This document shows, one piece after another, positions 1 to 11,630 of a stretch of 45,000 nt of DNA; position 1 is the first letter of the stretch, and each line of letters opens with the position of its first letter. The notes beneath the pieces are model-generated. The model made no database searches. It worked only from the letters and a program-made list of their open reading frames with translations, and had not been told where the DNA came from. Where the stretch lies: NCBI GenBank assembly GCA_009760855.2, contig WPIO01000137.1:512501-557500 (forward strand), given 5' to 3'. This stretch comes from Cristatella mucedo. Its lineage: Eukaryota > Bryozoa > Phylactolaemata > Cristatellidae. Position numbers and translations under genes: made by a program.

Positions 1-849
1 AAACCCGTACCACCATTTTCTCCACTTTTGTATTGAAGCTACGTTTCGCGATGCCTACTGTGGCAATGGCCGCTGTACCGCCTGTAAAATCTGTATAAAT
101 GCTTGTTGATCCGGGCCTTATGAGACCATTGCACGACAAGACGCAAGCGCAATTGCTTTAACTTTGGTGGGTTAATCCGTAATACTATTTTGTATAATTT
201 GAATTAAAAAGGCACTGTTCTGACTATTATTTTTTAAATGAAACTGTATTGCTGTATACCACAGTTATTCGTGGGACTCGAATGCTTATGCTCTAAGCAT
301 CAAAAAACTACCTCGGAACAATCCTGGTTGGAGATTACCTTCTAGAAATTTGACACAACTTAAGCATTTAATTGAAATATAGGCTGACATTATTAGGCTA
401 TATTAACCCTGTCTACATAGCCATACCATTTTAAAATATATTTAAAAGCTGGCATAAAGTAAATGTGATTGAGAGTTATACTACGCATGTATTTTCTATA
501 ATAAATATTCTCAAATAATTAATAACTATTTAAATCAGTATTCCTTAAAATTATGTTATGCTCGCTTTTTCTGCGCGCTTTTGTCCTGCGTGCTTTAGGC
601 GGGCTACCATTTTGCAGTCGTAGCCACTGACCGATGAGCGCATTCCGCTTCCGAAGCAAGTGCTTAAATTTTTAGTAGCAATATATTTTAATTATGAATG
701 CTATCATGAATTTGTTAACTGCGATCGTTTTAAATGTCATCGTCGCGCAATTTCTCAGTTAGCAGCTGGAAGAGGGCGGCATTACTTCAAAGCGGAAAAA
801 CGGAGAGAACGTTCATTCGCAACAAATTTCCGCTCACATCCGCCAAAGA
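1..849. other. unassigned AT-rich DNA
   Basis: AT-rich stretch, especially 180-560, with no recognisable coding frame, repeat family or RNA gene. Short open frames near 660-940 show no motif and overlap in several frames, so I treat them as chance. Confidence 0.5.
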
Positions 850-1215
850 ACTTTCGCTTATATCTAAAAGCGAATATATGAACGTGAAATTTAATACGAT
901 CAATTGGAGCAGTATTCAGAAGCATTCGAAGCTGTGGTGATGGTCTGCTTTGTGGCTGTTGCCGGCGCTGAGCAGATGTGCCAGGCCCTCGTGGGAGTGG
1001 GACAGCCAGGGTAGGAGATTCAGATGATCTCAACACACGAGCAGGTACAAAGTCAAATTATAGCTCAGATATGTAAGAGGGTGCTAAGCCGTTGCGGGCC
1101 TTGAATGTAAGTCTCAGAATACGTGGTACCGCTTTTCAATAGGGAACCATTCGAGTCGTTTAAGGAGCGTAACATGGAATGATCGTCTGGCTTTGTAGAC
1201 AAGTGGCGCTCCCTC
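850..1215 (-). mobile_element. LINE C-terminal fragment (L2/CR1-type, family distinct from LINE-A)
   Basis: Read on the minus strand, this resembles the end of an L2/CR1 reverse-transcriptase ORF. A block like RRSFHVTLLKRLEWFPIEKR matches the family's 'HITPxLxxLHWLPVxxR' segment. LRSSESPTLAVP matches the usual 'LRSS...LxVP' segment. TAPIDRIKFHVHIF matches the terminal 'FKxxLKTHLF' helix. Stops and at least one frameshift separate these blocks, so it is a dead relic. No 3' tail like that of LINE-A follows, which suggests another family. The ends are approximate. Confidence 0.45.
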
Positions 1216-1424
1216 GTTCATGGTAAGTTGAAATTTAGGCCATCAATAATGCATCGGCATGTGGGGGGCTCTGTGACGCAGCAATCATATCAAGGAACGA
1301 CACTGAGGTCATAACAGCAGAGAGCCAGAGACCGTACTAACTTACCTGCGCCTTAGACTAGACTATACTCCTCACCCTTCCTCCTACACGGACGGCGTGC
1401 AGCGGCTTCCGGGTTCGGATGTAA

Positions 1425-1690
1425 CGAGGCCGCAAGCGCAGCACTCGTAGCAACGACGCAAGTAATGCGCGGCTCGTCCCTGCCGACGTTTGACGGATAT
1501 TGCCGAAGCGTTGAGCTTCCGGTTTGCGACTTTACGGGCGCAGCGCCGATGCACGTGCGCGTGCGTGCCGACAGTGGCGCGGCGTGGCAGCGACGAGGAG
1601 TGGCCCGAGTGCCCCAAGTTAAAAGTCCACCTCCGCAGCGTAGAGTAGTCGATTTGACAGCGACGGACGCTTACGAGCTTCCGGAACAAA
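1425..1690 (+). repeat. ancient dispersed repeat, copy 1
   Basis: Two blocks here recur near the other end of the window in the same order and orientation. The first is at 1430-1448 (CCGCAAGCGCAGCACTCGT, 17 of 19 bases matching 43876-43894). The second is at 1652-1664 (ATTTGACAGCGAC, identical at 44083-44095) and continues into a partly matching TTAC-containing segment. Spacing is 222 bp here and 207 bp in the other copy. The DNA between is GC-rich and poorly conserved. Open frames in both strands here show no protein motif. Confidence 0.35.
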
Positions 1691-1831
1691 AAGCCAAGGT
1701 TCAAGACGAGAGCTCTCGAGCACCACTCAGATTCTAGTGCACTACTCAGCCTGACTGCTAAAAGAACAACCGAGTGCCAAATGAATATGCGGCTTCGGCT
1801 TTTTGATGCTGCTCAACGATGTATAAAAAAA

Positions 1832-2006
1832 ATAAAAACATTATTTAGCTGATTTAACAGCCTCATTTACATAGCGGCAGAAGAGACTTAAACGGCTATC
1901 ACCACTGCGTGCAATTGGCAATGAAGGCTCACCCACGGCAGGATTCGAGCCCACGACCTCGGTCTTGAAGAAAGCCAGTACCTTAACTCTTGGGCTAAGA
2001 CCCAGC
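1832..2006 (-). mobile_element. SINE-1 copy (tRNA-derived)
   Basis: On the minus strand this begins with a tRNA-like promoter. The A-box-like element is at 1981-1997 (TAGCCCAAGAGTTAAGG on the minus strand) and the B-box-like element at 1942-1952 (GGGCTCGAATC). A body follows containing CTCTTCTGCCGC and AAATGAGGCTGTTAAATCAG, then an A/T-rich end. The body is shared with the copies at 27137 and 29752, which shows this is a dispersed family and not a tRNA gene. There is no LINE-A hairpin at its 3' end. Confidence 0.75.
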
Positions 2007-2750
2007 TGCAATCATCAATGACCAAGTTCCAAGCCGTTATGCTCCAGGAACCGTGCAGAATAATTAAGGATACATTTTAATCAATCTTAATCATGTATAC
2101 AAATTAGTGTGACAAACAATTATATATTACCATATAGTTATGTTGAAATATAATATTAATTACTTAGATAATTATTAAAAAACTAAATGATTGATCAATA
2201 AATATCTTGGCATTCATAACGTGGCTGATTTTTCAGGCCGTCGTTTTCGCTCGGTAAGCCACACGCTAGCGGCACACGCGCCCTCATTTTATTTATTGAG
2301 GTCAAAGAGAGGTCAAATATTATTCCATTACTCATGCAGGAGGCAGACGGCGGGAGCTGCCGCCTCATGGGTTACCACCCACATCTTCCTGGGGTCTCCG
2401 CTCTCGGACATTGATGCTTAAAAGCGAGCAGCTAATAGAATTTCGCAACTCAACGCCGCCGCTGCATTCTATATCGACTGCCGAAGCGTGCGACCAGTTA
2501 CTACCGTCGCCTCCGTTTGCCTTGGGCTGTACTCCTGACAGCAGCACCACATGCTCAACTCTTTTTTTCTAGCGTCAAGATAGCCACTTGGAGAGAAAGT
2601 TAGCACTTTAAAATCTGACTCGCGGCCCACAGAGAGCGCTCGCAATTTTTGTTTTCAATTTTAAATCCTACACACACTTTATGCTTTGGGTGCCTTTGAT
2701 CTTTAAAGTTCAAATCGGCCGGCTACTGCCGACCAACAAGTGCAGGGCTT
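2007..2750. other. unassigned DNA
   Basis: AT-rich to about 2200, then mixed composition. No transposon motif, RNA gene or convincing coding frame was seen. The open frames at 2191-2421 (+) and 2365-2550 (-) overlap and lack recognisable domains. Confidence 0.45.
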
Positions 2751-4800
2751 CAGAAGTAAATCGCTCGCACGTACGCACGCACGCACCCAGAGTCACTTCG
2801 ATGTAAGCCCGAGAGCGCGCATTAGCAGCTTGAAGGAGGCCGCGCCATATTTGAATGAGCCGCTGATGTTTTTTTAACGCTCGCTACGCGATGAGGCGTG
2901 CAGCGAGCGTCCCCTTCTTCATCCGAGAACGTCCGTTACACTGCTACGCGATCTCGAGAGACATTTCGATCGTGAAGTCGCGCGTTCGCTCGCTGTAGGT
3001 GTAGGCTAACCGAGAGGTTGCAGCTGGGCAGTCTTCGCTGCGGTGGTCGCGCGCGTTTCCTCAAGGATCATTCTCGAGGACGAGGCTGCTCTAGCCGCAA
3101 GGGCACAGTGCCGAGCCTGGCAGAGCTCGGCTTTGACGGAAGTGAGCAAGCGCGCGTACACGCGCGCGAGCTCGCTCGCGTCAGCCGCGAGACTGGCGAT
3201 TGCTGGCTTGCTTAGAATTATTTCTTCCGAAGCGATTCTAATCCTGGCTCCTGCGGATGTGGAAACGGCCGAGCGCAGGCGGCTGCTGCCTGCACTGGCC
3301 CGTCAAAAAGCGGCTTCTGCCGGACGACGCGTTAGCAGATCCCCGTCCACTTGTTAAGGACGAATCGGTGACGGCTGCTATCTGCACTTCAGATAACGAG
3401 CTGCGGAATTCACTTGCAAAGTGATCACCGAGCCCAGATGGGCTGGAGCTGATAGCGCACCGCTGGCTCGAGGCGCGCGCTGCCGCTCCCACCGGATGCA
3501 GCATCGTGGTCGTCGTCGTCATCGCGAGCGCACGCGACAAAAGAGATACGCGCGCGACACAAGAGCGACGACGGAGAGGAACGTCGACTGCGACTGCGCA
3601 TAGACTTCGCCGGACGGATTTTCTTTTAAGCGTCACTCACCGCGAGCTCGCTGTGGTAATTTATTGCGCAGAGCTGCGAACGCTGATAATCTGTCAAGAG
3701 CGCGTTCGATTAGGGCGCGAGGCAGTGCGAGAGCTCGCGTTTCCGAGTGCGTGAGATCGTCTCGTGTCAATGTCATTCGAGCGTCCTAGCGATTCGTCCT
3801 GATTCGTTGTCAGTGCGTGCTGCAATCACTTTCGCCGAGCAGCCAGCACTGATCGTTCGAGTCATAGCCATCCCCTCTTTTGTTGGGTGCACACATGGCT
3901 CCGCGTTCATATTAATAATAACAACAATACAGCGACACGTGCTGTACGGGAACTGAATCTCTTTTTTAACCACTTTTAAGCATCCTGAAAAGAAAGCGCT
4001 GGTTACATGGCTCGTAATGCTGCTGGTGGCAGCGGCGAGCTATGCTCGGGCAACTTTTAAAGTTGGCCGACGGTGACCTTCCTCGGGTCTGATTCCTGCA
4101 TCGCTCGACTGCGCCTTCGTGAAGGAAGCGAGCGAATGGTGTGCCTTGCGACCTTTTTGAACCAAGCGTAACGCAAACGACCACGCTCTTCAACAGCACC
4201 GGTGCGTGCGTAGCGAACAGACTACTTTTTCTACAATAACGCATAAATGCATCTTTAAAAAATGACTCGTGCCTCTCGAATGAGTGGTTACTTAATGATG
4301 GTCTCAGTCGTCAAGCGCCGCAGCGCGAAGGCTGCCAGGCGCTACGCGATGGATGGACGGTCCTTCACGGCATCGTGCTGATGACGACCCAAAAATATAA
4401 GATGACTACTTGACGCGTGGTATTTTTCTCGATCGCTCCCGTTCTCGCCCGGGGACTGCTTTCACTTCTCGGTTCGTTTGGTTCACATTTCTTCTTCGTT
4501 GATGGTAGGTTTCTTAGCTCGCTCGGCGGCGATGCTGACTGCCGCGAATCTCGTATCGATCGCGAGCCGCGTCGGTGGCTCCACGTCGACCCTTCGGCGC
4601 TTCGGACTTTGTCAAATGAGATGTCACTTGCGAGGAATCACGGGCTCATCCGTGCGGCAAGCCTTCGGCACGAGGGCCGTGCGTCGTTTTTCCTAATTGC
4701 TTGTGTTGGGGCCAACTAGGTCTGCCAATCGGAGTGCCTTCGACGCACTACAGCGTTGAGAGAAACCTCTTTGGAGACCCCGTAGTAAAGCGTAGGCCGC
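2751..4800. other. CpG-rich patch, possible promoter or first-exon DNA
   Basis: GC- and CpG-rich relative to both flanks, with many CGCG, GCGC and CGAG motifs. Alternating purine-pyrimidine runs occur around 3148-3168. A TCAGTG initiator-like motif lies near 3808 within a stretch resembling an arthropod 5' UTR. Overlapping open frames on both strands are expected from high GC and show no protein family. A diverged LINE-A tail interrupts it at about 3908-3990. No host gene could be confirmed and the direction of any transcription is unknown. Confidence 0.3.
3908..3990 (-). mobile_element. diverged LINE-A 3' tail
   Basis: On the minus strand it reads as the LINE-A terminal hairpin region (GAGATTCAGTTCCC, compared with GAGATTGAGTTCTC in young copies), followed by a degenerate ATT/GTT tail at 3914-3930. 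Its closest match in the window is the tail at 15958-16040, which has the same GAGATTCAG variant. Only the tail remains. The outer stem is eroded. Confidence 0.5.
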
Positions 4801-4989
4801 CGAGGGTTGACCGCCCGTGTCACATGCGCGACATCCCCGAGCGGCTGCGGCAGAAGGCTCTCCCGTAATGGTGGTGATTCTTAATTATAATTAATAACAA
4901 TAATGCTTTGCATATCGCATGCAGACCGCTAGTTTTTGTCTCTGACCTTGCGTGGTGTCAGTGAATGATTACGGCGAGTCAGCTTGAGA
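4801..4989. other. unassigned DNA upstream of LINE-A copy
   Basis: Short mixed-composition stretch with an AT-rich run near 4880-4915. Nothing recognisable. Confidence 0.4.
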
Positions 4990-6090
4990 TCTTTTCTCAG
5001 AGAGCGCCTCTCATCTCGCCTGGGCATCACTGGCACTGCTTTGCAATGGTTCAGGTCTTATCTCAGTGGGAGACTCCAGAGTATTGACGTGAATGGACAA
5101 AGATCATCTGAAGTACCTCTGAAATATGGAGTACCTCAGGGCTCAGTGCTAGGTCCGGTTCTTTTCACGGTTTATACTCTGCCTCTTGCTGATGTGATTG
5201 CCAAGCACAATCTAGGCTTTCACTTCTATGCAGATGACACTCATTTGTACCTTTGCTTTGATCCGTCCCAGCCTTCGAGCACCTCAAATTCTCTAAACTC
5301 ACTAGCTGCATGCATCGATGACATCCGCATATGGATGGCAGCAAATTTTCTAAAACTTAACGATGATAAAACTAACTTACTTGCTATGGGCAAACCCAGT
5401 GTGATCCAGAGATTGGAAAGGCTGACTCTCAAAATTGGCTCTGCCAGCATATCTCCAGTTGAATCAGCTCGAAATCTAGGTGTCATATTTCAAAGCGACC
5501 TCTCGTTAGACGACCATATCAGCTCCACAGTCAAATCTGCCTATTTTCAGCTTCATAACATTGCTAAAATTCGGGCTTGTTTAGATAAAGATACCACGTC
5601 CAAGTTGGTTCATGCATTCATGACATCCCGTCTCGACTTCTGCAACTCACTGCTTACTGGCCTACCAGCATGTGCGATCAGGCGATTGTAGCTGGTGCAA
5701 AACTCTGCAGCTAGGCTTGTCTGTCGTGAGCGTCGCAGTTGCCACATTACTCCATTTCTCGCCGACCTGCACTGGCTACCAGTCAAGAAACGGATTGACT
5801 TCATGGTTTTGTCGCTCACTTTTAGGTCCCTTCATTCTATGGCTCCGGACTATCTGTCAGATATACTACCCCATCAGGCCAAGCATTGTACCAACCGCTT
5901 TTAGGAATCCAACAGTCTAGAAATACCTCATACAAACCTTAAATCCTTTGGAGACCTTGCATTTAGTTTATATGCTCCCAAAGCCTGGAACTCCCTGCCG
6001 ACCTGCGTCAGAACATCCCCTGACCTGACCACATTTAAAAGGAACCTAAATACACACCTATTTAGGACAGCATTTAGCGGGTCCCTGTGA
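4984..6090 (+). pseudogene. LINE-A reverse transcriptase, C-terminal part, two nonsense codons
   Basis: In a living element this product copies the LINE RNA into DNA at a nicked target site. The visible part holds the RT palm: GVPQGSVLGPVLF near 5130-5170, then the YADD catalytic box at 5227-5238. The thumb and C-terminal segments follow (LKLNDDKTNLL, ARNLGV, HITPFLADLHWLPVK, YAPKAWNSLPT). A single frame stays readable for the whole length and is broken only by TAG at 5689-5691 (CAG in the sister copy) and TAG at 5902-5904 (TCG in the sister copy). The N-terminal endonuclease and early RT motifs are missing through 5' truncation. The first six or so bases are flanking DNA. Confidence 0.9.
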
Positions 6091-6328
6091 TTCGTCCTTG
6101 ATGTGCTTATGCGTGCTGACACTGTGCATGCTGCCACTAACCACATTTGCATACTGACCCTGTGCATGTCACCCCTAACCATATTATTCAGTTCGTTTGT
6201 TTTTCAAGCATGATTTTACTTACCATACAATTGCATTTCACTTCACAGCAAATGTAAAGCGCCTAGAAAGAGATTAAGTTCTCTGAGGGCGCTTTATCAA
6301 GTGAATTATTATTATTATTATTATTAGT
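4990..6328 (+). mobile_element. LINE-A copy, young, 5'-truncated
   Basis: Non-LTR retrotransposon fragment of L2/CR1 type. It enters inside the reverse-transcriptase domain (from ERLSSRLGITGTALQWFRSY), runs to the ORF stop at 6088-6090, continues through the 3' UTR, and ends in a hairpin at 6256-6295 and an (ATT)n tail at 6306-6328. The hairpin has an 8-bp outer stem (AAAGCGCC at 6256-6263 with GGCGCTTT at 6288-6295) and a 5-bp inner stem (AGAGA at 6269-6273 with TCTCT at 6280-6284). It is nearly identical to the 24905-26404 copy over the shared length, so insertion was recent. No clear target-site duplication was found. Confidence 0.93.
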
Positions 6329-6944
6329 AAGCACGGTCCATTTCTAGAGAAGCTACCGCAATTTTATGGGTTGGAAGCTAAGGAACCTTTCCGGGTGGCG
6401 CGTCGCGGGCAGTCAACCCATTCGCGAAATTTCCGAGCTCATCTCTAGAGTGCACTAGTGCGTGTTGAGTGAAGCTGTCGAGCTCGGTCCAGTATCATCC
6501 TTGACCGCTCCACTTCCAAGTCATTCCGCCGAGGAAATGCTAAAGCCTTTTTGGATTTATTTCCAAGACTCGGCGAAAAGGAAAGCTGCTCCGCTCAGCT
6601 TTTCTTGTGGCCCAATAAAAATGTCTTTATTTGTTCCGCTGTGCTTTGCGAGCTTACCGGCGAATGATTCCGTGCATGCTACTAGGTAGGGGTCATCCTA
6701 ACCGGTGGTTGCGAATGTCTTCTTTTGAGCTTTAGCGAACTAGCCTAAGCATGAAAATAGTTCACCTTTATACGCTGGTCCAAGTACGATGCAAGTATTA
6801 AATACTCGTCGGTTTTGAATCTCCTGCAGCGCGATGCAAAGTGCCGGGATAAAGTTTTAATTCCCTTTGGATGCTATTCAGAATTTTCTTTACACGTGTA
6901 GCACATTTTTTACCTGGATCTCTTAACTGTAATCTCTTAACTCT
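6329..6944. other. unassigned DNA
   Basis: Mixed composition. The 75-codon open frame at 6462-6689 (+) has no recognisable motif. Nothing else seen. Confidence 0.4.
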
Positions 6945-7355
6945 GAATCTAACTGTTTGCATACATCTCGCACAAACCTCAAATCCTTTGGAGACCGGAG
7001 CTTTAGCTTACTCCCAAAGCGTGGAACTCGCTCCCGTCTTGCGCTAAGACACCTCCTGACTTATCCACATTTTAAACGAAACTAAAATGCATCTATGTGG
7101 GTCAGCCTTTAGTGGGTCTCCGTGATTCGTCCTTTATGTGCTTATGCGTGCTGATACTGTTGCATGCTGCCACTAATCATACTTGCATGCTGACCTTGTT
7201 GGTGTCACTCCTAACCATGTTATTCTTGTTGCTTATTAAGCATGCTACCGCTAACCATCCGATTCGTGCTTCCTTTGCAGCAAATGTAAAGCGCTTAGAA
7301 AGAGATTGATTTCTGAGGGCGCTTTATTAAATGTATGTATTATTATTATTATTAT
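6945..7355 (+). mobile_element. LINE-A 3' end, moderately diverged
   Basis: Contains the last third of the LINE-A C-terminal coding region (frames matching 'RTNLKSFGDRSFSLL..KAWNSLPSCA'). The 3' UTR follows with its repeated GCATGCT..CTAACCAT motifs, then the hairpin near 7286-7325 and an (ATT)n tail to 7355. Frameshifts break the coding part. A third copy of the UTR motif is especially clear here (GCATGCTACCGCTAACCAT at 7240-7258). Confidence 0.85.
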
Positions 7356-9820
7356 CAACTGCTTGTGACTCGGAAGTTTAGAAAACGCTCATAAATGTTT
7401 ATTAACTTTGCTTTAGTGACGACGGCTGTGATCAAATTTGAAATTATCCATCTACGAGGAGAGAACAAAAAATTTGCGTTTTGTTGTTCACATTTAGCAA
7501 AAAAATGACAGCATAAGAATCTAATCTAGCGTGCATTTACTTTGAAGTTGGTAGACAAAATGACGTTGGCGACGCTAGCGATGAACCGGTACTTGCATTC
7601 TTGTATCTAAAAGAGCTCCACTCGTAGATGTCATTAGCTCATCATTGTACTCGGTAGTGCTAAGAAATCCTATCTGATCGCTGAGGCAATGCCGGTTTGG
7701 AAGTGTGGCGACCTCTTCACAGCCGCGTCTGCGAAATTGGAGTTTCGATCTGCAACATCTCTGGCCTCGCTGTCTGACTGGCTGCTCTCTCACGCATCTG
7801 CGGAGTTGTTCCTCTCCGCAGGGATGGGGAGCTCAGGGCAGCAGCGCGGTACTGGGACCGTGAATGGAGTAATGCGTGGACGCACGATGAAAGACTCGAA
7901 GCACTTGCCAGCTGGATGGTCGGGAAGGGCGTCCCGCTATTAGCAGCAGCAGTCGTAGCAGCTGCTGCTGCTCGAGCCGTCAGTCGGTCGGCGCAGAACT
8001 CACGGGAGGGCCAAGTTCGCGGCTCTCCTCCTTCCACCCGGTCCCTCCACCCAGCTTGCAGACGCAGCTGAATTGAATAAATTAAGAAAAAGGACGTTCG
8101 ACACATTAAGTAGCGTAGCGCAAGAAGTTCCATCTAGTGAGCAACAGCTGTTCGCCTAAACTGTTCTCTTGCCGTTTTTTCGTGCGAAATGACGTGCCAG
8201 CGGCTGGTCGCCATCCCGTACGACGGGAAAGCCGGAGCACGTTCTTACTCGGCCTACCACATCGTCTCGCACGCTTTATTGGAGTAGGTTTTTTGCTCTT
8301 ATTTAAATACGCTGCTCGCATGCGTGGCAAATGCTTCTGATGGGGGCAAGGAAAACCGCGACGCCATTTTGATCGAATATAGCTATTCGCTCTTCTCTTA
8401 CTATACGATAGCATAAACTAAAACTCCCGTCTAAAGCACCTGTACGTATATCTTCCTTGGATACTACTATATAGTATTGCCACCGACTAGCTCTCACTAA
8501 TTCGGCTAGCGGTGCGTGCATGCTATATGCGAGAATCTGATGTCTGAACCTCACTAAACCAATAAATCAAAGATTTTAAAATTTCGTCTTGACCAAAGGT
8601 TTTGTGGAACGATGTCTATCTTCTATTCATTGTAGGTAAAATAGAATAGGGAATACCCAATTTGTATCCAAAGACAGAAAATAAAAATTGAAATATCTAA
8701 TCTAGTGTAATTGTTGCCATTATTACTATTAAAATTGGTCAGCTATGCCGTTGTCAGATTTGGAAGTTTTGAAAGCCTATTCCAACATCACAAAAATTAG
8801 CGCCACCTAGCGGTACTAGCAGCAGCCAAGTTGGTTCATGCATACCCAATGCCCAACCTGATCTCTGTAATAACTCCGGGTGCTTAACTTCTACGTATCA
8901 ACTTCGGAAATTTTCCGCCAATACCTTCACTGTGACTGTGCACGAGCTGTCCTCAGATAAGAGCCTGAAAACAGGACCTGCTTATCACAAGATGCGACGT
9001 CGCCATTAGTCAATACCTGCAGGCGGGCCTTCTTTGGTGAGTCAATAAAAATCTCTCTTCGTCCCTCGTCCGCCTGATCAATCGCACGGCCTGTCAAATG
9101 GACGGACCGTGAGTTTGATGAGCTGTTTAGCTTTTGTCTGGTAAGGGCTCGTTCGCTATGGCTCAGTGTAATGCCAAAAGTCGCCGGCCAGTCGGCTGTT
9201 AACGCTATCGAGGCCCCGGTCTAATCCACCGAAGCCCTGACTGTTAGCGTGCGGGCCACTTGATCGGCGTCGCGCAATTAACATATCGCAGCAGAGCCTT
9301 AAACGGCCAGTAAATTAAGCATCTACTTGGACCTGCAGTTGCAGTCGGCCGGCAAATGGCTGACCTGCTGGCTGCAGCCCCGCTACTATCAGTCGGCCGC
9401 CCGCCCGCAGGCATTGAGCAGCCTCTGAAATTCCGCCTGCTAAATGTGCGCTCACCATAAACCAAGAGGTAACTTATGAACCATCAAGTTGTCCAGGAGA
9501 AGCTATAAGCATTTCTACTTATCAAGACGTGGGCGGTGTCCTGCCTTGGTGGCTGCGTACCCGAGATCATCACCCACTTCTCATTCTTTCAGTCCATGCG
9601 ATCTGACCAGGTGGATGACGAATTCGCTACCATTGTACGTGAATAGCTCGCCTACAAGACCTGAAATTGTTTGCTTGGGTCATCGCTTGAATCAGTTGCC
9701 AATCAGGTCTCAAACTCGGAGTCTGCCGCTCGCCATTGTCGTTTACCGACCTACTTTCGGCTGTCTAACCTTGTAAACGGAAGAGTTCTTAGAGGTTCTC
9801 ACTAAAACTATTTCTGTGTG
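7356..9820. other. unassigned DNA
   Basis: About 2.5 kb with no named element. A short CAG/CTG-rich run lies near 7942-7970. A piece at 8825-8875 resembles the LINE-A 'KLVHAF' region but is too short to call. The 9100-9470 part is moderately GC-rich and contains AT-rich homeobox-type motifs (CAATTAACAT, GTAAATTAAG). Open frames of 60-140 codons overlap on both strands and show no domain. No splice-supported gene could be built. Confidence 0.4.
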
Positions 9821-9821
9821 A

Positions 9822-10480
9822 TAGGCCGAACCTGTGCAACCGGGCGATTACAGCTGGTGCAAAATTCTTCAGCTAGGCTTGTCTTTCGTGAGCAGCGCAG
9901 TTGCCACATTACTCCACTTCTCGCCGACCTGCACTGGCTCCCAGTCAAGCAACGCATCGACTTTAAGGTTTTATCACTCACTCTCAGGTCCCTTCCTTCT
10001 TTGGCTCCAGCCTGCTTATCAAAGCGGCTGCCTCACCAGGCTAAGAATAGTTCCACCCGCTTTTCGGAATCTAACTGTTTACCTATACCTCGTACATACC
10101 TCGAATTCTTTGGAGAACGTGCAATTAGTTCGTAAGCTTCCGAAACATGAAACTCACTCCCGACTTCTGTCACAATTTCCCCTGACTTGACCACACTTAA
10201 AAAGAAACTAAAAACGCACCTATTTAGGACAGCATTTAGTGGGTCCCTTTGATTCGTACTTAATATGCCTAAACATGCTGACACTGTGCATGCTGCCACT
10301 AACCGCACTTGCATGCTGACCCTGTGCATGTCACCCCTAACCATGTTATTCATGTTGTTTATCAAGCATGATATTACTCACCATTCGATCGTGCTCCCTT
10401 TGCAGCAAATGTAAAGCGCCTAGAAAGAGATTGAGTTCTCCGACGGCGCTGTATCGAGAGTATTATTACTATTATTTATT
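9822..10480 (+). mobile_element. LINE-A copy, 3' half, moderately diverged
   Basis: Starts in the RT C-terminal region (LQLVQNSSARLVFREQRSCH, then ITPLLADLHWLPVKQRIDFK) and runs through the ORF end near 10250, the 3' UTR, the hairpin at about 10408-10450 and a degraded (ATT)n tail. Frameshifts move the readable frame between two registers. The left edge is placed where similarity to young copies fades (CCGGGCGATTACAGCTGGTG). Confidence 0.88.
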
Positions 10481-10693
10481 AGTATTATTATGTTTAGCAG
10501 CACGAGGGAACCTATCGAAAAGGAAACGCAACATTTGCCGCCGATATAATCTTCAGATAGCTTTCGTCTCGCACATTTAGACTCCGCAGGTATAAGCAAT
10601 GTATGCCCTATAAGACCGTGGCCTCGCGGAGCAGCCCGTATCACGTAGGGTTTGCAGTGCGCCGAAAGAATAATCGGCGGGTCAGGCTGTCGC

Positions 10694-10725
10694 ATTCAGT
10701 CAGGACTCTCGCGAGCCCTCGCGAG
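10694..10725 (+). promoter_or_regulatory. candidate core promoter: initiator plus CTCGCGAG motifs
   Basis: TTCAGTC at 10695-10701 fits the arthropod initiator TCAGTY, with the presumed start A at 10698. Just downstream are TCTCGCGAG (10707-10715) and CTCGCGAG (10718-10725), palindromes resembling the TCTCGCGAGA element found in CpG-island promoters of animals. No TATA box is visible upstream. This rests on motifs alone, and the plus orientation is assumed from the initiator. Confidence 0.25.
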
Positions 10726-11396
10726 CGGGCGACATGGCAGTGGCCGTCGATCTCGCCTCGGCAGCCGCTCTGTCAAGAACGGCAGCGCGGCCGCCGCCGC
10801 AGCCGCCACGTCTCCTACCATCGGCGGCGCTCGGCGACAGCAGCGCGAGCGGTCTTCCTGCGCGGCCGTCAGACGTCGCCTTCGTGCCAGTGCCGCCACT
10901 GCCTCAACCGCCGCCGCCGCCGACTGACTGCCGGCCGTAGGATCAGTGCCACGGAGGGGAAGTGAAAGTTTGCTTGCGGCAACGACCTACGATAACTGCC
11001 GCGGCCGTGCAAACAGCAGACGCGGCTCCAAGCTCGAGAAGGGAAAAAGCACAAACAGCTTGCGGTGAGCCGCCGTCGCCGCCGGCTATCGCTAGCCGGC
11101 GGTCCGGCGGGGTGACAGCAGCCGGCCACGAGGCTAGAGCGGCGAGAGACGGAGAGGCGCGTGCATCTCGTGCGAGACATGCGACGCTGCGTCCGACGAC
11201 GACGGGCGGCGGCGGCAACCAAGGCTCCGCTCCGAAACTCGCGCCTCACCAGAGCAGAGGGCGGTTGCGCACTCGCGAAAACGGCAGCGAGCGAGTCGCA
11301 CGAGCCAGCGCGCTCTCAAACGGCGTCCGCAATAGCGACCGCAGGCGGCGGCGGCACCGGCACCGCGTCCGTGAGCGTCTCTCGGCTGCTGCTGCG

Positions 11397-11630
<234 letters not shown>

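Noticed and set aside
3018-3754. Several overlapping frames of 60-130 codons on both strands
   Set aside because: Arg/Ala/Ser-rich products from CpG-rich DNA, mutually exclusive on opposite strands, with no domain.
8825-8875. Similarity to the LINE-A 'KLVHAF' block
   Set aside because: Only about 20 bases match well and no neighbouring LINE blocks follow.
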